From positions 533,617-597,616 of the forward strand of contig NZ_PDKF01000008.1 in the NCBI RefSeq assembly GCF_004118855.1: a stretch of 64,000 nt of DNA, given 5' to 3'. The translations under genes were made by a program, and so were the position numbers. Below, one piece after another: positions 46,044 through 55,496 of this stretch. Below the pieces are notes generated by a model. That model was not told the DNA's origin and did not search any database. It saw nothing but the letters and a program-made list of their open reading frames with translations. Position 1 is the first letter of the stretch. Every line of letters starts with the position of its first letter. The DNA is from Arcobacter sp. CECT 8983. GTDB taxonomy: Bacteria; Campylobacterota; Campylobacteria; Campylobacterales; Arcobacteraceae.

Positions 46044-46595
46044 GTGCAAGAATTTCTAAATTGGACAGTAGACACAATTAGAGAAGATAGGCTTATTTCT
46101 CCTTGGTTAGAAGAAAAAAAGTATGAATGGGTACCTTTAGTTTCTAAATCAGTTACTAATATTTTAGAAAAAGGTCGTTCTGTTTTAGTTATCACAGATA
46201 GTGATAGAGATTGGTTTTTAAAGTATGTATTAACACATATAAATTCTCAAAAGAAAAACAGACCTTTCTTACCTTTTTATAACTTTAAATCTTTTTATAA
46301 AGATTTGGATGAAGTAAAAACAGAAGATGAAATAAATTTCATAAAAGATATGCTTAATATATCTTTTCCAAATGGTTATTGTTTTTGGTATATTGGTAGA
46401 AGTCAAGATGCAAGAGCAATCTTACCAAAATTTTCAAAGAACTCTTTTCTTTGGATTTTTGATGAAGAGATTCAAGATGCATTTAATCTTAAAAATAATG
46501 ATGAAGCTTTAGATATGAAACTTCTTCAAATGTTTAGGCTTTATGATAAAACATTAAGTGCTTCACTTTTTGCAGAGATTAACGTAGAACATTAA
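46044..46595 (+). CDS. hobA: DnaA initiator-associating protein HobA
   Basis: 183 residues, GTG start. The sequence follows the Helicobacter HobA pattern (FLNWTVDTIREDRLISPWLE, SVLVITDSDRDWFLKYVL). HobA is a SIS-fold tetramer that helps DnaA assemble at the origin, functionally like DiaA. The lysC-hobA-holB-folP order is typical of the lineage. The GTG follows lysC with only 2 bp between and lacks a strong SD, suggesting coupling. Adjacent to holB with one base overlap. Confidence 0.9.
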   Translation: MQEFLNWTVDTIREDRLISPWLEEKKYEWVPLVSKSVTNILEKGRSVLVITDSDRDWFLKYVLTHINSQKKNRPFLPFYNFKSFYKDLDEVKTEDEINFIKDMLNISFPNGYCFWYIGRSQDARAILPKFSKNSFLWIFDEEIQDAFNLKNNDEALDMKLLQMFRLYDKTLSASLFAEINVEH

Positions 46596-47227
46596 TGATA
46601 AAGGAAAAAATTGAAACAGCTCATATCTTAATAGTTAATGATATAGATGAGACTCTTAATGCTTTATTGCCTTTTTATTCTAAACATAATGTAAGAATAA
46701 TTAGAAATGAAGAGAAAGAGGAGTTTCAATTAGCTCAAGCAAATGCTACAATAAAAGAAGCATATATTTCAACAAATGAAAAGAAATATGTTTTTCTTTG
46801 TGGAAAAGTTTTTAGAAATGAAGCACAAAACTCTTTATTAAAAATATTAGAAGAACCCCCTACTAATATTGTTTTCATAATCATTACTAACTCTAAATCA
46901 ACTATTTTACCAACAATCTTTTCAAGAATGCCACATAAAATTTTAAAAAGTAGTTCAAAAAAAGATGATTTGGCTTTAGATGTAAGAAAACTTGATTTAA
47001 AAGATGTTTATGAGTTTTTAAAACAGAATCAAAGAATTGATAAAAAAGAAGCTATATCTTTTGTTGAAAGTCTGCTTTTAAAAATAAATAAAGAAAAAAT
47101 TGAACTTACACAAAGTGAGTTAGAATTTTTTTCTAAATCAATAAAATTATTAAGCTTAAACTCTAGACCAATAAATGTTTTAACTACCCTACTTTTAACA
47201 GTAACTAATAGAAAATATAGGGGTTAA
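46595..47227 (+). CDS. holB: DNA polymerase III subunit delta-prime
   Basis: 210 residues, short for delta-prime but normal in Campylobacterota. The AAA+-like core shows KYVFLCGKVFRNEAQNSLLK (walker-like region), LEEPPTNIVFIIIT (the LEEPP motif) and TILPTIFSRMPHKIL (SRC-like sensor). Zinc-binding cysteines and a clear P-loop are missing, as for clamp-loader delta-prime. Starts with TAATGA overlap to hobA. Confidence 0.85.
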   Translation: MIKEKIETAHILIVNDIDETLNALLPFYSKHNVRIIRNEEKEEFQLAQANATIKEAYISTNEKKYVFLCGKVFRNEAQNSLLKILEEPPTNIVFIIITNSKSTILPTIFSRMPHKILKSSSKKDDLALDVRKLDLKDVYEFLKQNQRIDKKEAISFVESLLLKINKEKIELTQSELEFFSKSIKLLSLNSRPINVLTTLLLTVTNRKYRG

Positions 47228-47228
47228 A

Positions 47229-48374
47229 ATGATATTACAAAAAATATCTATTTGTAATGCTAAAAAAGTATATGAATCTCTTGGTTGTGATAAAGGCGGT
47301 ATTTCTATTTTATCAAAGAAATCATCTTTACATACAATCTTAATAAAAAATATGCATGTTGGCGCAGCAAATATCTTAAAACAAGATTCTCTTTCTATCG
47401 GAGCAGACTTAGCAGTTCCCACTGGTGTTATAACTGCAAAAGAAAAATATGTAGATGGAATATTAATTGCAACAACAAAACAGCTTGAAGTTTTAAGTAG
47501 AAAAGAGTTAGCTCAACCCTTTGGTTTAAAGGAGTTTGCAAAAAATTTAAAAGAGTTTATCCCTTCTAAAAAATATCTAACAAAAATAATGGGTGTTTTA
47601 AATGCAAATGAAGACTCTTTCTTTCAAAATAGCCGTTTTAATGAAGAAGATGCTAGTTTTAGAATAAATAAAATGATTGAAGATGGTGCTTGTATTATTG
47701 ATATAGGTGCAGTTTCTAGTAGACCAGGAAGTAAAGCTATTCCTTGGGAAGAAGAATTAAAAAGAGCAAAACCTATTATTGATGTAATTTATAAAGAAAA
47801 GCTTTTTGAAAAAGCTAAATTTTCTTTAGACTCATATGAACCAAAAGTATTAGAGTATGCTTTAGAAAACGGTTTTTCCATAGTTAATGATATAACAGGT
47901 TTAGCAAATGATGAAGTTTGTAAAGTAGCTTCAAAATATAATGCACAAGTTGTAATTATGCATATGCAAAAAGATCCAACTATTATGCAGGAAAACCCTG
48001 TATATGAAGACTTAATCCAAGAAATTGATGATTTTTTTAAAGAAAGAATAAAAAAAGCAAAAAGTTTTGGAATTGAAGATATTGTTTTAGATGTTGGAAT
48101 TGGTTTTGGAAAAACTTTAGAACATAACTTAAAACTGATAAAGAACCTAGAACATTTTAAACACTTTGGATATGAACTTTTAATGGGAGCTAGTAGGAAA
48201 TCAATGATAGATAAAATTATAGAAACACCTACAGAGCAAAGACTTCCTGGAACTTTAGCAATACATTTAGAGTCTATAAATTATGGAGCTTCTATTATTA
48301 GATGCCATGATGTAAAAGAACATTATCAGGCAATTAAAGTTCAAGAAGCTATTAACACACAAGAGATCTTATAA
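47229..48374 (+). CDS. folP: dihydropteroate synthase
   Basis: 381 residues. The catalytic TIM barrel is at about 115-370: IMGVLNANEDSFFQNSRF (pterin loop), GAVSSRPGSK and the VLDVGIGFGKT and GASRKSM loops. The first about 110 residues are an extension not found in E. coli FolP but common in the Campylobacterota. Folate synthesis, the sulfonamide target. It converges on tyrA with a 6-bp overlap. Confidence 0.92.
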   Translation: MILQKISICNAKKVYESLGCDKGGISILSKKSSLHTILIKNMHVGAANILKQDSLSIGADLAVPTGVITAKEKYVDGILIATTKQLEVLSRKELAQPFGLKEFAKNLKEFIPSKKYLTKIMGVLNANEDSFFQNSRFNEEDASFRINKMIEDGACIIDIGAVSSRPGSKAIPWEEELKRAKPIIDVIYKEKLFEKAKFSLDSYEPKVLEYALENGFSIVNDITGLANDEVCKVASKYNAQVVIMHMQKDPTIMQENPVYEDLIQEIDDFFKERIKKAKSFGIEDIVLDVGIGFGKTLEHNLKLIKNLEHFKHFGYELLMGASRKSMIDKIIETPTEQRLPGTLAIHLESINYGASIIRCHDVKEHYQAIKVQEAINTQEIL

Positions 48375-49199
48375 AATCTCATGTAGTGTGTTTGCTTTTT
48401 TCATCCACTCTTTTAAATCTGAATAATCTTCATCTTCAACCATTTTTCTCACTTTTCTCATGTGATCTTCAAATAAATCAATAGAAGCTAAAAGATTTTT
48501 TCTATTTTGTTTAAAAATATCTGTCCACATGTCTGGACTTGATTTTGCAATTCTACTCATATCTTTAAATCCACCTGCTGCTAAAGCAATAATAGATTTT
48601 GGGTCCTCATGTCCCATAACGGTGTTTGCTAAAGAATAAGAGATCGCGTGAGGCAAGTGTGACATATAACAAGCATGAATATCATGCTCATTAGCATCCA
48701 TTACAACAATTCTCATACCTATTTCTTGAAATACTTTAAACGCCCTATTTACATGTTGGTTTGCATTTTCTTCAAGATTACATAAAACTACAGTTTTACC
48801 TTCATATAAATTATCAATTGCTGCTTTTGGTCCTGATTTTTCAGTTCCTGTCATTGGGTGAGCTGCAATAAAATTTTTTCTAATCTTTGCAGGAACATTT
48901 TTTATAATAAACTCTTTTGTCGATCCTAGATCCATAATTGTAGTTTTATCTTTAATATCTAAGAATTCTGGCATCATAGAAATAATATTATCAACAGGAA
49001 TAGCAAGAACAATTAAATCACAATTATCTTTTATTGTTTTAATATTTACTAATTCATCAACTAAATTTAATTCTTCAATCTCTTTTTTAGATTTTTCACT
49101 TCTTGCATATCCATAAACTTTTGTGGCTATTGAGTATTTTTTTACTGCTTTTGCAAAAGAACCACCCATTAATCCTAAACCAATAATACCTACGTTCAA
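48369..49199 (-). CDS. tyrA: prephenate dehydrogenase
   Basis: 276 residues. The Rossmann-fold start IIGLGLMGGSFAKAV binds NAD; AHPMTGTEKSGPKAA and CYMSHLPHAISYSLA (catalytic His region) follow, with the helical dimer domain to the end. Oxidative decarboxylation of prephenate on the way to tyrosine. No chorismate mutase or ACT domain. Divergent from bamA, convergent with folP. Confidence 0.92.
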   Translation of the reverse strand: MNVGIIGLGLMGGSFAKAVKKYSIATKVYGYARSEKSKKEIEELNLVDELVNIKTIKDNCDLIVLAIPVDNIISMMPEFLDIKDKTTIMDLGSTKEFIIKNVPAKIRKNFIAAHPMTGTEKSGPKAAIDNLYEGKTVVLCNLEENANQHVNRAFKVFQEIGMRIVVMDANEHDIHACYMSHLPHAISYSLANTVMGHEDPKSIIALAAGGFKDMSRIAKSSPDMWTDIFKQNRKNLLASIDLFEDHMRKVRKMVEDEDYSDLKEWMKKANTLHEIL

Positions 49200-49303
49200 T
49201 TTTATAACCTTTACAATATATTTAAAAAGCGATTATATCTTAAACATCCTATAAAGTTTATTTAGATATATTTTAGCTTTAATTATTAAAAATAAGGATA
49301 ACT

Positions 49304-51550
49304 GTGAAAAAGAAAAGTATCTTATTATCTATCACGTTAGCTTCACTTCTACAAGCTGAACAAATTACTTCAATTGAATATGTAAATTTAACAAAAATTT
49401 CTTTACCAGTTGCAAATGAAACATTAAACATAAAAGTTGGTGATGAAGTTAGTAATGAAAAAGTTAATAAAGCAATAAAAGACTTTTATAAATTTAACTA
49501 CTTTGAAGATATTAAAGTTAATATGGACAAGGGAAAGCTTCAGTTTATATTTGATGAAAAACCATCTATTGCAAATGTTGATATCACTGGATATAAATCA
49601 AGAGAAGATGACATTGACATTTTAAGAAAGCAAATAGGTCTTGAAAAAGGGAATATGTATTCTGACAAAAGAGTTAGAGATGCAAAAGAAAAACTTTTAA
49701 AAGAGCTTGAAAGAGAAGGTTATATTAATTCTGTTGTTGAAGCAGAAGTAGAACATTTAAATGAAGATTCAGTAGCTATTACTTTTAGTGTAAATAAAGG
49801 TGATGAAATTATCATCAAAAAAGTAAACTATTTTGGTTCTGAAAATCTTGATTCAGGTGATTTTGAACCAGCAACTGCAAATAAAGAAGAAGATTTTGCT
49901 TCTTGGTTTATTACTCAAAATGGTGGTGAATTAGCAGCTGAACAATTAGAATATGATAGTAAAAGAATTCAAGAAGTATATTTTGAAAATGGATACTTAG
50001 ATGCAAAAGTAAAAGATCCTTTCTTAGAAGTAGATTTCTCTTCAAATCAAGCTGAACTTGATTTTTATATTGAAGAAGGTAGACAATATAGTGTAAATGA
50101 TATTGCAATATATGTAAATTCAGACATTGTTAAGCCTGAAAATATTTATCCTGAGTTAAAACTAAGAAAAGGTAGAACTTTTAATATTAAAAGACTTAGA
50201 AAAGATGCTGACTATATCAAAACTTTAGTTGCAGATAAGGGTTATGCTTTTGCTCAAGTTAAATATGATATTAAAAAAGATGAAAAAAATGGAACTGCTG
50301 ATTTAATATTTAATGTTATTCCTGGAGAAAAAGTATTTATTAGAGATGTTAAAATTTCTGGAAATACAAGAACTCTTGATAGAGTTATTAGAAGAGATGT
50401 TTATTTAGCACCAGGGGATTTATTTAATCTTACAGATTATGATGACTCAAAAAATAAGCTTAAAAGAACAGGTTATTTTGAAGATGTAATAATAGAGCAA
50501 AAAAGAGTTTCTGCTGATAAAATGGATATTGTTGTAAAGGTTAAAGAAGCTGCTACAGGAAATATTATTCTTGGTGGTGGATATGGTTCATATGATGGAT
50601 TTATGATTAATGGTTCTATTGTAGATAACAATATCTTTGGTTCTGGTCTGTCTTTAGGTCTTTCTGTTGATTTATCTAAAAGAAAAACAGACCTTTCTGT
50701 AAAACTTAAAAATCCAGCTATTGCAGATAGTAAATATAGTGGTGATTTAGATATTCACTCTGATAATGTTGAAATTGATAGTTCTAAATATGAATTAGAT
50801 AAAGATATAAAAGGTTTCTCTGTAGGAGTTGGTAAAGAGTTTATAAGAAACTTGAGAGTTGGTGCTAGATATAGATTAGACTTTATTAAAGAAGAGTATG
50901 ACTATGAAGATGATTCTGGAGTAAAAGAAAGTAAAAGATTTAAAGATACTGATTATGTAACTAGTTCTATTACTCCGTTTGTAAACTTTGATAATACAGA
51001 TGACTATTTAAATCCAAGAAGTGGATTTAAAGCTGGTTCTTCTTTAGAGTTTGCAGGATTAGGTGGGGATTCTGAATACCTTAAGAGTTTATCTTACTTT
51101 AAATACTTCTATTCTTTAAACGATCTTTATGATTTAGATTGGATTTTTAGATATAAGCTACAAGCAAACTTTCTTGTGGATAATGGTCAAATCAATCAAG
51201 GTGATTCATTATATTTAGGTGGTACGAAATCATTAAGAGGATATAAATCTTATGCCTTCCCTAAAAATGAGTCTGGTGAGAAAGTTGACCCTTATAAAAA
51301 TATGGCAGCAACATCAGTAGAAATGAGTTTCCCTCTATCTCCTCAAGCTAAGATGAGATGGGGTGTATTCTATGATTATGGTATGATTGGTGAAGATAGT
51401 ATGTCTGACATTAAAAGATCTTCAACAGGTGCACTTTTTGAGTGGGTATCTCCATTTGGTCCATTACAACTGATTTTTGCTCAAGCTTTAGATGATGAGT
51501 CTGGTGATGATACATCATCATTTGAATTTTCTTTAGGGTCTAGTTTTTAA
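49304..51550 (+). CDS. bamA: outer membrane protein assembly factor BamA
   Basis: 748 residues, GTG start, signal peptide MKKKSILLSITLASLLQA. Five POTRA domains (about 20-420) precede the 16-strand barrel; GGGYGSYDGFMINGSIVDNN, the LGGTKSLRGY lid-loop motif and the terminal FEFSLGSSF strand are family landmarks. It folds other outer membrane proteins, including LptD here. AAGGATA is upstream. Directly upstream of mqnC. Confidence 0.95.
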   Translation: MKKKSILLSITLASLLQAEQITSIEYVNLTKISLPVANETLNIKVGDEVSNEKVNKAIKDFYKFNYFEDIKVNMDKGKLQFIFDEKPSIANVDITGYKSREDDIDILRKQIGLEKGNMYSDKRVRDAKEKLLKELEREGYINSVVEAEVEHLNEDSVAITFSVNKGDEIIIKKVNYFGSENLDSGDFEPATANKEEDFASWFITQNGGELAAEQLEYDSKRIQEVYFENGYLDAKVKDPFLEVDFSSNQAELDFYIEEGRQYSVNDIAIYVNSDIVKPENIYPELKLRKGRTFNIKRLRKDADYIKTLVADKGYAFAQVKYDIKKDEKNGTADLIFNVIPGEKVFIRDVKISGNTRTLDRVIRRDVYLAPGDLFNLTDYDDSKNKLKRTGYFEDVIIEQKRVSADKMDIVVKVKEAATGNIILGGGYGSYDGFMINGSIVDNNIFGSGLSLGLSVDLSKRKTDLSVKLKNPAIADSKYSGDLDIHSDNVEIDSSKYELDKDIKGFSVGVGKEFIRNLRVGARYRLDFIKEEYDYEDDSGVKESKRFKDTDYVTSSITPFVNFDNTDDYLNPRSGFKAGSSLEFAGLGGDSEYLKSLSYFKYFYSLNDLYDLDWIFRYKLQANFLVDNGQINQGDSLYLGGTKSLRGYKSYAFPKNESGEKVDPYKNMAATSVEMSFPLSPQAKMRWGVFYDYGMIGEDSMSDIKRSSTGALFEWVSPFGPLQLIFAQALDDESGDDTSSFEFSLGSSF

Positions 51551-51572
51551 AAATAGAAAAATTGGATAATTT

Positions 51573-52643
51573 ATGGTAAAAAAAATGGATATTATTAATA
51601 GAAGAATCACAGATGAAGAAGCATTAGATTTAATAAAAAATGCTTCTTTAGTAAAATTAGGTGATTTAGCTTCTAAGAAAAAAGAACAACTACACCCAGA
51701 AAAAATCACAACCTTTGTTGTGGATAGAAATATTAACTACACTAATGTTTGCTGGGTTGATTGTAAATTCTGTGCTTTTTATAGACATGGAAGAGATGAA
51801 GATGCATATGTATTAAAGTTTGATGAAATTGATAAAAAAATTGAAGAATTATTAGAAATTGGTGGTACACAAATACTTATGCAAGGTGGAGTTCATCCTA
51901 AACTTAAAATTGATTATTATGAAGAATTAGTTGAACATATTCATACAAAGTTTCCACAAATCACCCTACACTCTTTTTCTGCTATTGAGATTTGTTATAT
52001 TGCAAAAGTTTCAAAAATTTCTAGACTTGAAGTTTTAAAAAGACTACAAGCAAAGGGTTTAAGTTCTATTCCAGGAGCTGGAGCTGAAATTTTATCAGAT
52101 AGAGTTAGGGATATAATTGCTCCTAGAAAAATTGATACTGATGATTGGTTAGAAGTTCATAGACTTGCTCACTCAATTGGTATGAAAACAACTGCAACAA
52201 TGATGTTTGGAACAGTTGAAACAGATGAAGAGATTATTGAGCATTGGAATAGAATTAGACAACTACAAGATGAAACAGGTGGTTTTAGAGCCTTTATCAT
52301 GTGGTCTTTTCAAAGTGCAAATACAAAACTAAAAGAAGAGATTCCTGATTTAAAGGCTCAATCATCAAATAGATATTTAAGATTACTTGCTGTTTCAAGA
52401 CTATATTTAGATAATTTTCCAAATATTCAAAGTTCTTGGGTAACTCAAGGAAGTTATATTGGTCAAATGGCTCTTAAATTTGGAGCAAATGATTTAGGAA
52501 GTACTATGATGGAAGAAAATGTTGTTGCAGCTGCAGGAGCTACAAATTGTATGAATCAAGATGAAATGATTCAATTAATCCATGATGTTGGTGAAAACCC
52601 AGCAAAAAGAAATACTGCTTATGAGATTTTAGAGAGGTTTTAA
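51573..52643 (+). CDS. mqnC: cyclic dehypoxanthinyl futalosine synthase
   Basis: 356 residues. The radical SAM motif sits in VCWVDCKFCAFYRH (CxxxCxxC), plus HSFSAIEI and GAGAEIL. MqnC acts in the futalosine route to menaquinone, the standard route in this phylum. The start is ambiguous by a few codons (an ATG at 51588 also possible). 22 bp after bamA. Confidence 0.9.
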   Translation: MVKKMDIINRRITDEEALDLIKNASLVKLGDLASKKKEQLHPEKITTFVVDRNINYTNVCWVDCKFCAFYRHGRDEDAYVLKFDEIDKKIEELLEIGGTQILMQGGVHPKLKIDYYEELVEHIHTKFPQITLHSFSAIEICYIAKVSKISRLEVLKRLQAKGLSSIPGAGAEILSDRVRDIIAPRKIDTDDWLEVHRLAHSIGMKTTATMMFGTVETDEEIIEHWNRIRQLQDETGGFRAFIMWSFQSANTKLKEEIPDLKAQSSNRYLRLLAVSRLYLDNFPNIQSSWVTQGSYIGQMALKFGANDLGSTMMEENVVAAAGATNCMNQDEMIQLIHDVGENPAKRNTAYEILERF

Positions 52644-52648
52644 GCTAC

Positions 52649-53938
52649 ATGAACCTCTTTAAATCTTTTTTACTATTATTACTAATTCAAGGATATTTAA
52701 TGTCTGCTACAGTTAAGCAAATAAAAATAAATGATATAGAAATACCTGTAGTTTTTGAACAAGATAAAAATTTACCAATATTAAATTTACAACTTGTATT
52801 TAAAAACTCTGGGTATATGCAAGATAAAGATAAAAGTGGTTTAGCATCACTTTCAGCAAAACTACTAAATGAAGGAACTAAAAAGCTAGGAACTACTAAG
52901 TTTGCTCAAAAGCTAGAAGACTGGGCTATTTCTTTACACTCTTCAGTTGGATTTGAAACTTTTGTAATTGAACTTTCTTCATTAAAAGATGTAAACGATA
53001 AAGCCTTATCTTTATTAAAAGAGTTATTAAATGACCCAAATTATGATAAAAAAGTATTAGAAAAAATAAAAACTATTAAAATTGGTTCATTAAAAAGAAA
53101 AGAGAATGATTTTGATTATATTGCAAGTAAGAACTTAAAAGAGATTCTTTTTAAAAATACACCTTTACAGAACCCATCAAGTGGTAGTATTGAATCAATT
53201 GAAAAGATTAAACTTGCTGATATTAAAAACTTTTTAAACAATGCTATTGATTTAAATAATTTAATTGTTGTTGTAGGTGGGGATATTGAGTTTAATGAAC
53301 TATCTCAAAAATTAAAAGAATTATTAAAAGATATAAAAGCTAAAAATAACAATAAATTTAAAACAGTAAATGCAAGTGATAAAATAGAAACTAAAACACT
53401 TAAAAAAGAGACTCAGCAAGCTTATATCTATTTTGGAAGTCCTTTTGAAACAAGTGTAAAAAATGAAGATAACTATAAAGCAAAAGTAGCTTCATTTATT
53501 TTAGGTGGAAGTGGATTTGGAAGTAGGCTTATGGAAGAAATTAGAGTTAAGAGAGGTTTAGCCTATTCTGCTTATGGTTATGTTTCAATAAATAAGTCTC
53601 ATAACTATTTTACTGGTTATTTACAAACTAAACTTGAAAGTGCTGATGAAGCAAAAGAGTTGGTATCAAAAATAGTAAATGATTTTGTAGATAAAGGGGT
53701 AACACAAGAAGAGTTAGAGTCTGCAAAAAACTTTATCTTAGGAAGTGAACCTTTAAGAACTGAAACTTTATCTCAAAGATTGCATAGAGCCTTTACTCTA
53801 TTTTACAGAGGTTTAGATTTTGATTACTCACAAAAAGAGTTAGAAAAAATAAAAAATCTTAAATTAGAAGATTTAAATAAATATATAAAATCTCATGATG
53901 AGATTAAAAAATTATCATTTTCAATAGTAAGGAAATAG
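52649..53938 (+). CDS. M16 family peptidase-like protein, catalytic motif absent
   Basis: 429 residues with a signal peptide ([20 protein letters not shown]), so periplasmic. The two M16 domains are recognisable ([36 protein letters not shown]). The zinc motif HxxEH, expected in the first domain where active members have GLAHLLEHMLFKGT, reads [14 protein letters not shown] here (residues 65-78), so it cannot bind zinc in the usual way. Similar motif-less M16 proteins occur in Campylobacter (from memory, Cj0805) and often work as partners of an active M16 subunit. 5 bp after mqnC. Confidence 0.85.
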   Translation: MNLFKSFLLLLLIQGYLMSATVKQIKINDIEIPVVFEQDKNLPILNLQLVFKNSGYMQDKDKSGLASLSAKLLNEGTKKLGTTKFAQKLEDWAISLHSSVGFETFVIELSSLKDVNDKALSLLKELLNDPNYDKKVLEKIKTIKIGSLKRKENDFDYIASKNLKEILFKNTPLQNPSSGSIESIEKIKLADIKNFLNNAIDLNNLIVVVGGDIEFNELSQKLKELLKDIKAKNNNKFKTVNASDKIETKTLKKETQQAYIYFGSPFETSVKNEDNYKAKVASFILGGSGFGSRLMEEIRVKRGLAYSAYGYVSINKSHNYFTGYLQTKLESADEAKELVSKIVNDFVDKGVTQEELESAKNFILGSEPLRTETLSQRLHRAFTLFYRGLDFDYSQKELEKIKNLKLEDLNKYIKSHDEIKKLSFSIVRK

Positions 53939-53939
53939 T

Positions 53940-55220
53940 TTGTTAAGATTTTCACAAAGTTTGACAAAAGAGATGAGTATAAGTGATTTAAGAGTAGCGA
54001 TATTTAATCATATTGTTTCTAAACAATCAAATGAAAAGCTTATAATAAGAATAGAAGACACAGATAAAGATAAGAATATTGAAGGAAAAGACAAAGAAAT
54101 TTTAGAACTTTTAAATCTTTTCTCTATAGACTATGAGGGAGTTTTTCACCAAAGTGATAATTTAAAATACCATCAAAAACTCACTATGCAACTTATGGGG
54201 CAAAAAAATGCTTTTGCATGTTTTTGTTCTGATGTAAAGATAGAAGAATTAAAACAAGAAGCAAAAAAGAAGAATAAACCTTATGAATATGATGGTTTTT
54301 GTCAAACTCTTTCTGATGAAACAGTTTTAAATGTAAACTCTCCTTTTATTGTTAGAATAAAAAAACCTGATGAGAATATAGTTTTTAAAGATCTTTTAAA
54401 AGGTGAATTATCATTTAAACCATCTAGTGTTGATTCTTTCCCTATTTTAAGACAAGATAAAACACCAACACATAATTATGCTAATGCTGTTGATGATATG
54501 TTATTTGATATTTCTTCTGTTATTACTTCAGAAGATAATATAAATGATGCAGCAAAACAGATTCATATTAGAAAATTACTAAATTATGATAAAGAAATTG
54601 AGTTTGCACATATACCAAATATAAATATTGACTCAAAATACTCTTCTGTAAAACAGCTTATTGATGATGGTTTTCTTCCTTCAGCTATTGCAAACTACTT
54701 AGTTTTACTTGGAAATGAAACTCCAAAAGAGATTTTTACTTTAGAAGAAGCTATTGAATGGTTTAAGATAAAAGATATTTCAAAAGAAGCTGCAAAATTT
54801 AATATAGAAAAATTAAAAGAGATAAATAAAAAACATCTTCTAAATATTGATAATATGAGATTTTCAAAAATTCTAGGTTTTGCAGATGATGATATTGGAA
54901 AGTTAGCTAAACTTTTTTTAAATGAAAACTCTACAATTAAAGAGATAAAAGAGAAGATTGACTTGATTTTTGCACCAAAATCAACTTGTGAAGGTTTTGA
55001 AGAAGAGTTTGTAGAGTTAAAATTAGCTCTAAATGATGCTCCTTTTATTGAAAGTTTTTCTGAGTTTAAAGAATTTCTTAGTAAGAAAACACAATTAAAC
55101 GATTCTAAACTTCTTAAACCATTAACTTATATTCTTACTGGACAAACAAAACTACAAGGAATTGAACTTGAAGAAGTTTATCCTTTGATTAAAAACTATT
55201 TAGGAGAAATTACAAAATGA
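53940..55220 (+). CDS. glutamyl-tRNA synthetase-like protein, probably catalytically dead
   Basis: 426 residues, TTG start. Overall it aligns along its length with Campylobacterota GluRS ([70 protein letters not shown]). Yet every catalytic signature is altered: the HIGH site reads SISD (13-16), RGEDH reads TSEDN (196-200), and the KMSKR loop is collapsed to IDSKYSS (230-236). The ORF is intact, so it is maintained rather than decaying. Another intact gltX must exist elsewhere. Position matches the gltX2 locus before yggT in C. jejuni. It could bind tRNA or serve another role. Confidence 0.8.
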   Translation: MLRFSQSLTKEMSISDLRVAIFNHIVSKQSNEKLIIRIEDTDKDKNIEGKDKEILELLNLFSIDYEGVFHQSDNLKYHQKLTMQLMGQKNAFACFCSDVKIEELKQEAKKKNKPYEYDGFCQTLSDETVLNVNSPFIVRIKKPDENIVFKDLLKGELSFKPSSVDSFPILRQDKTPTHNYANAVDDMLFDISSVITSEDNINDAAKQIHIRKLLNYDKEIEFAHIPNINIDSKYSSVKQLIDDGFLPSAIANYLVLLGNETPKEIFTLEEAIEWFKIKDISKEAAKFNIEKLKEINKKHLLNIDNMRFSKILGFADDDIGKLAKLFLNENSTIKEIKEKIDLIFAPKSTCEGFEEEFVELKLALNDAPFIESFSEFKEFLSKKTQLNDSKLLKPLTYILTGQTKLQGIELEEVYPLIKNYLGEITK

Positions 55221-55495
55221 CAAATGCCTTATTAAGCTCAGTTTTTACAGTTGTATTAAGTATCATCTTTTTATACAAGTGGGTTATTATTATTTCAGCT
55301 ATTCTTTCATGGGTAAGACCTGATCCATATAATCCAATTGTACAGATGCTATATAGATTAACTGAACCTGCTTATAATCTTGTAAGAAGATTTATTCCTA
55401 CAGTTTTTGGAGGAATGGATTTTGCTCCAATTATTTTAATTTTTGCATTAATCTTCTTAGAAACATTCCTAGGTAGACTTTTTATGGGAATGTAA
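55217..55495 (+). CDS. YggT family membrane protein
   Basis: 92 residues with two membrane helices (about 8-35 and 65-90) and the YggT-typical segment [20 protein letters not shown] and the [15 protein letters not shown] repeat region between them. Function in cell envelope or division is suspected but not known. 4-bp overlap with the GluRS-like gene; one base before the Slt-like gene. Confidence 0.88.
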   Translation: MTNALLSSVFTVVLSIIFLYKWVIIISAILSWVRPDPYNPIVQMLYRLTEPAYNLVRRFIPTVFGGMDFAPIILIFALIFLETFLGRLFMGM

Positions 55496-55496
55496 T

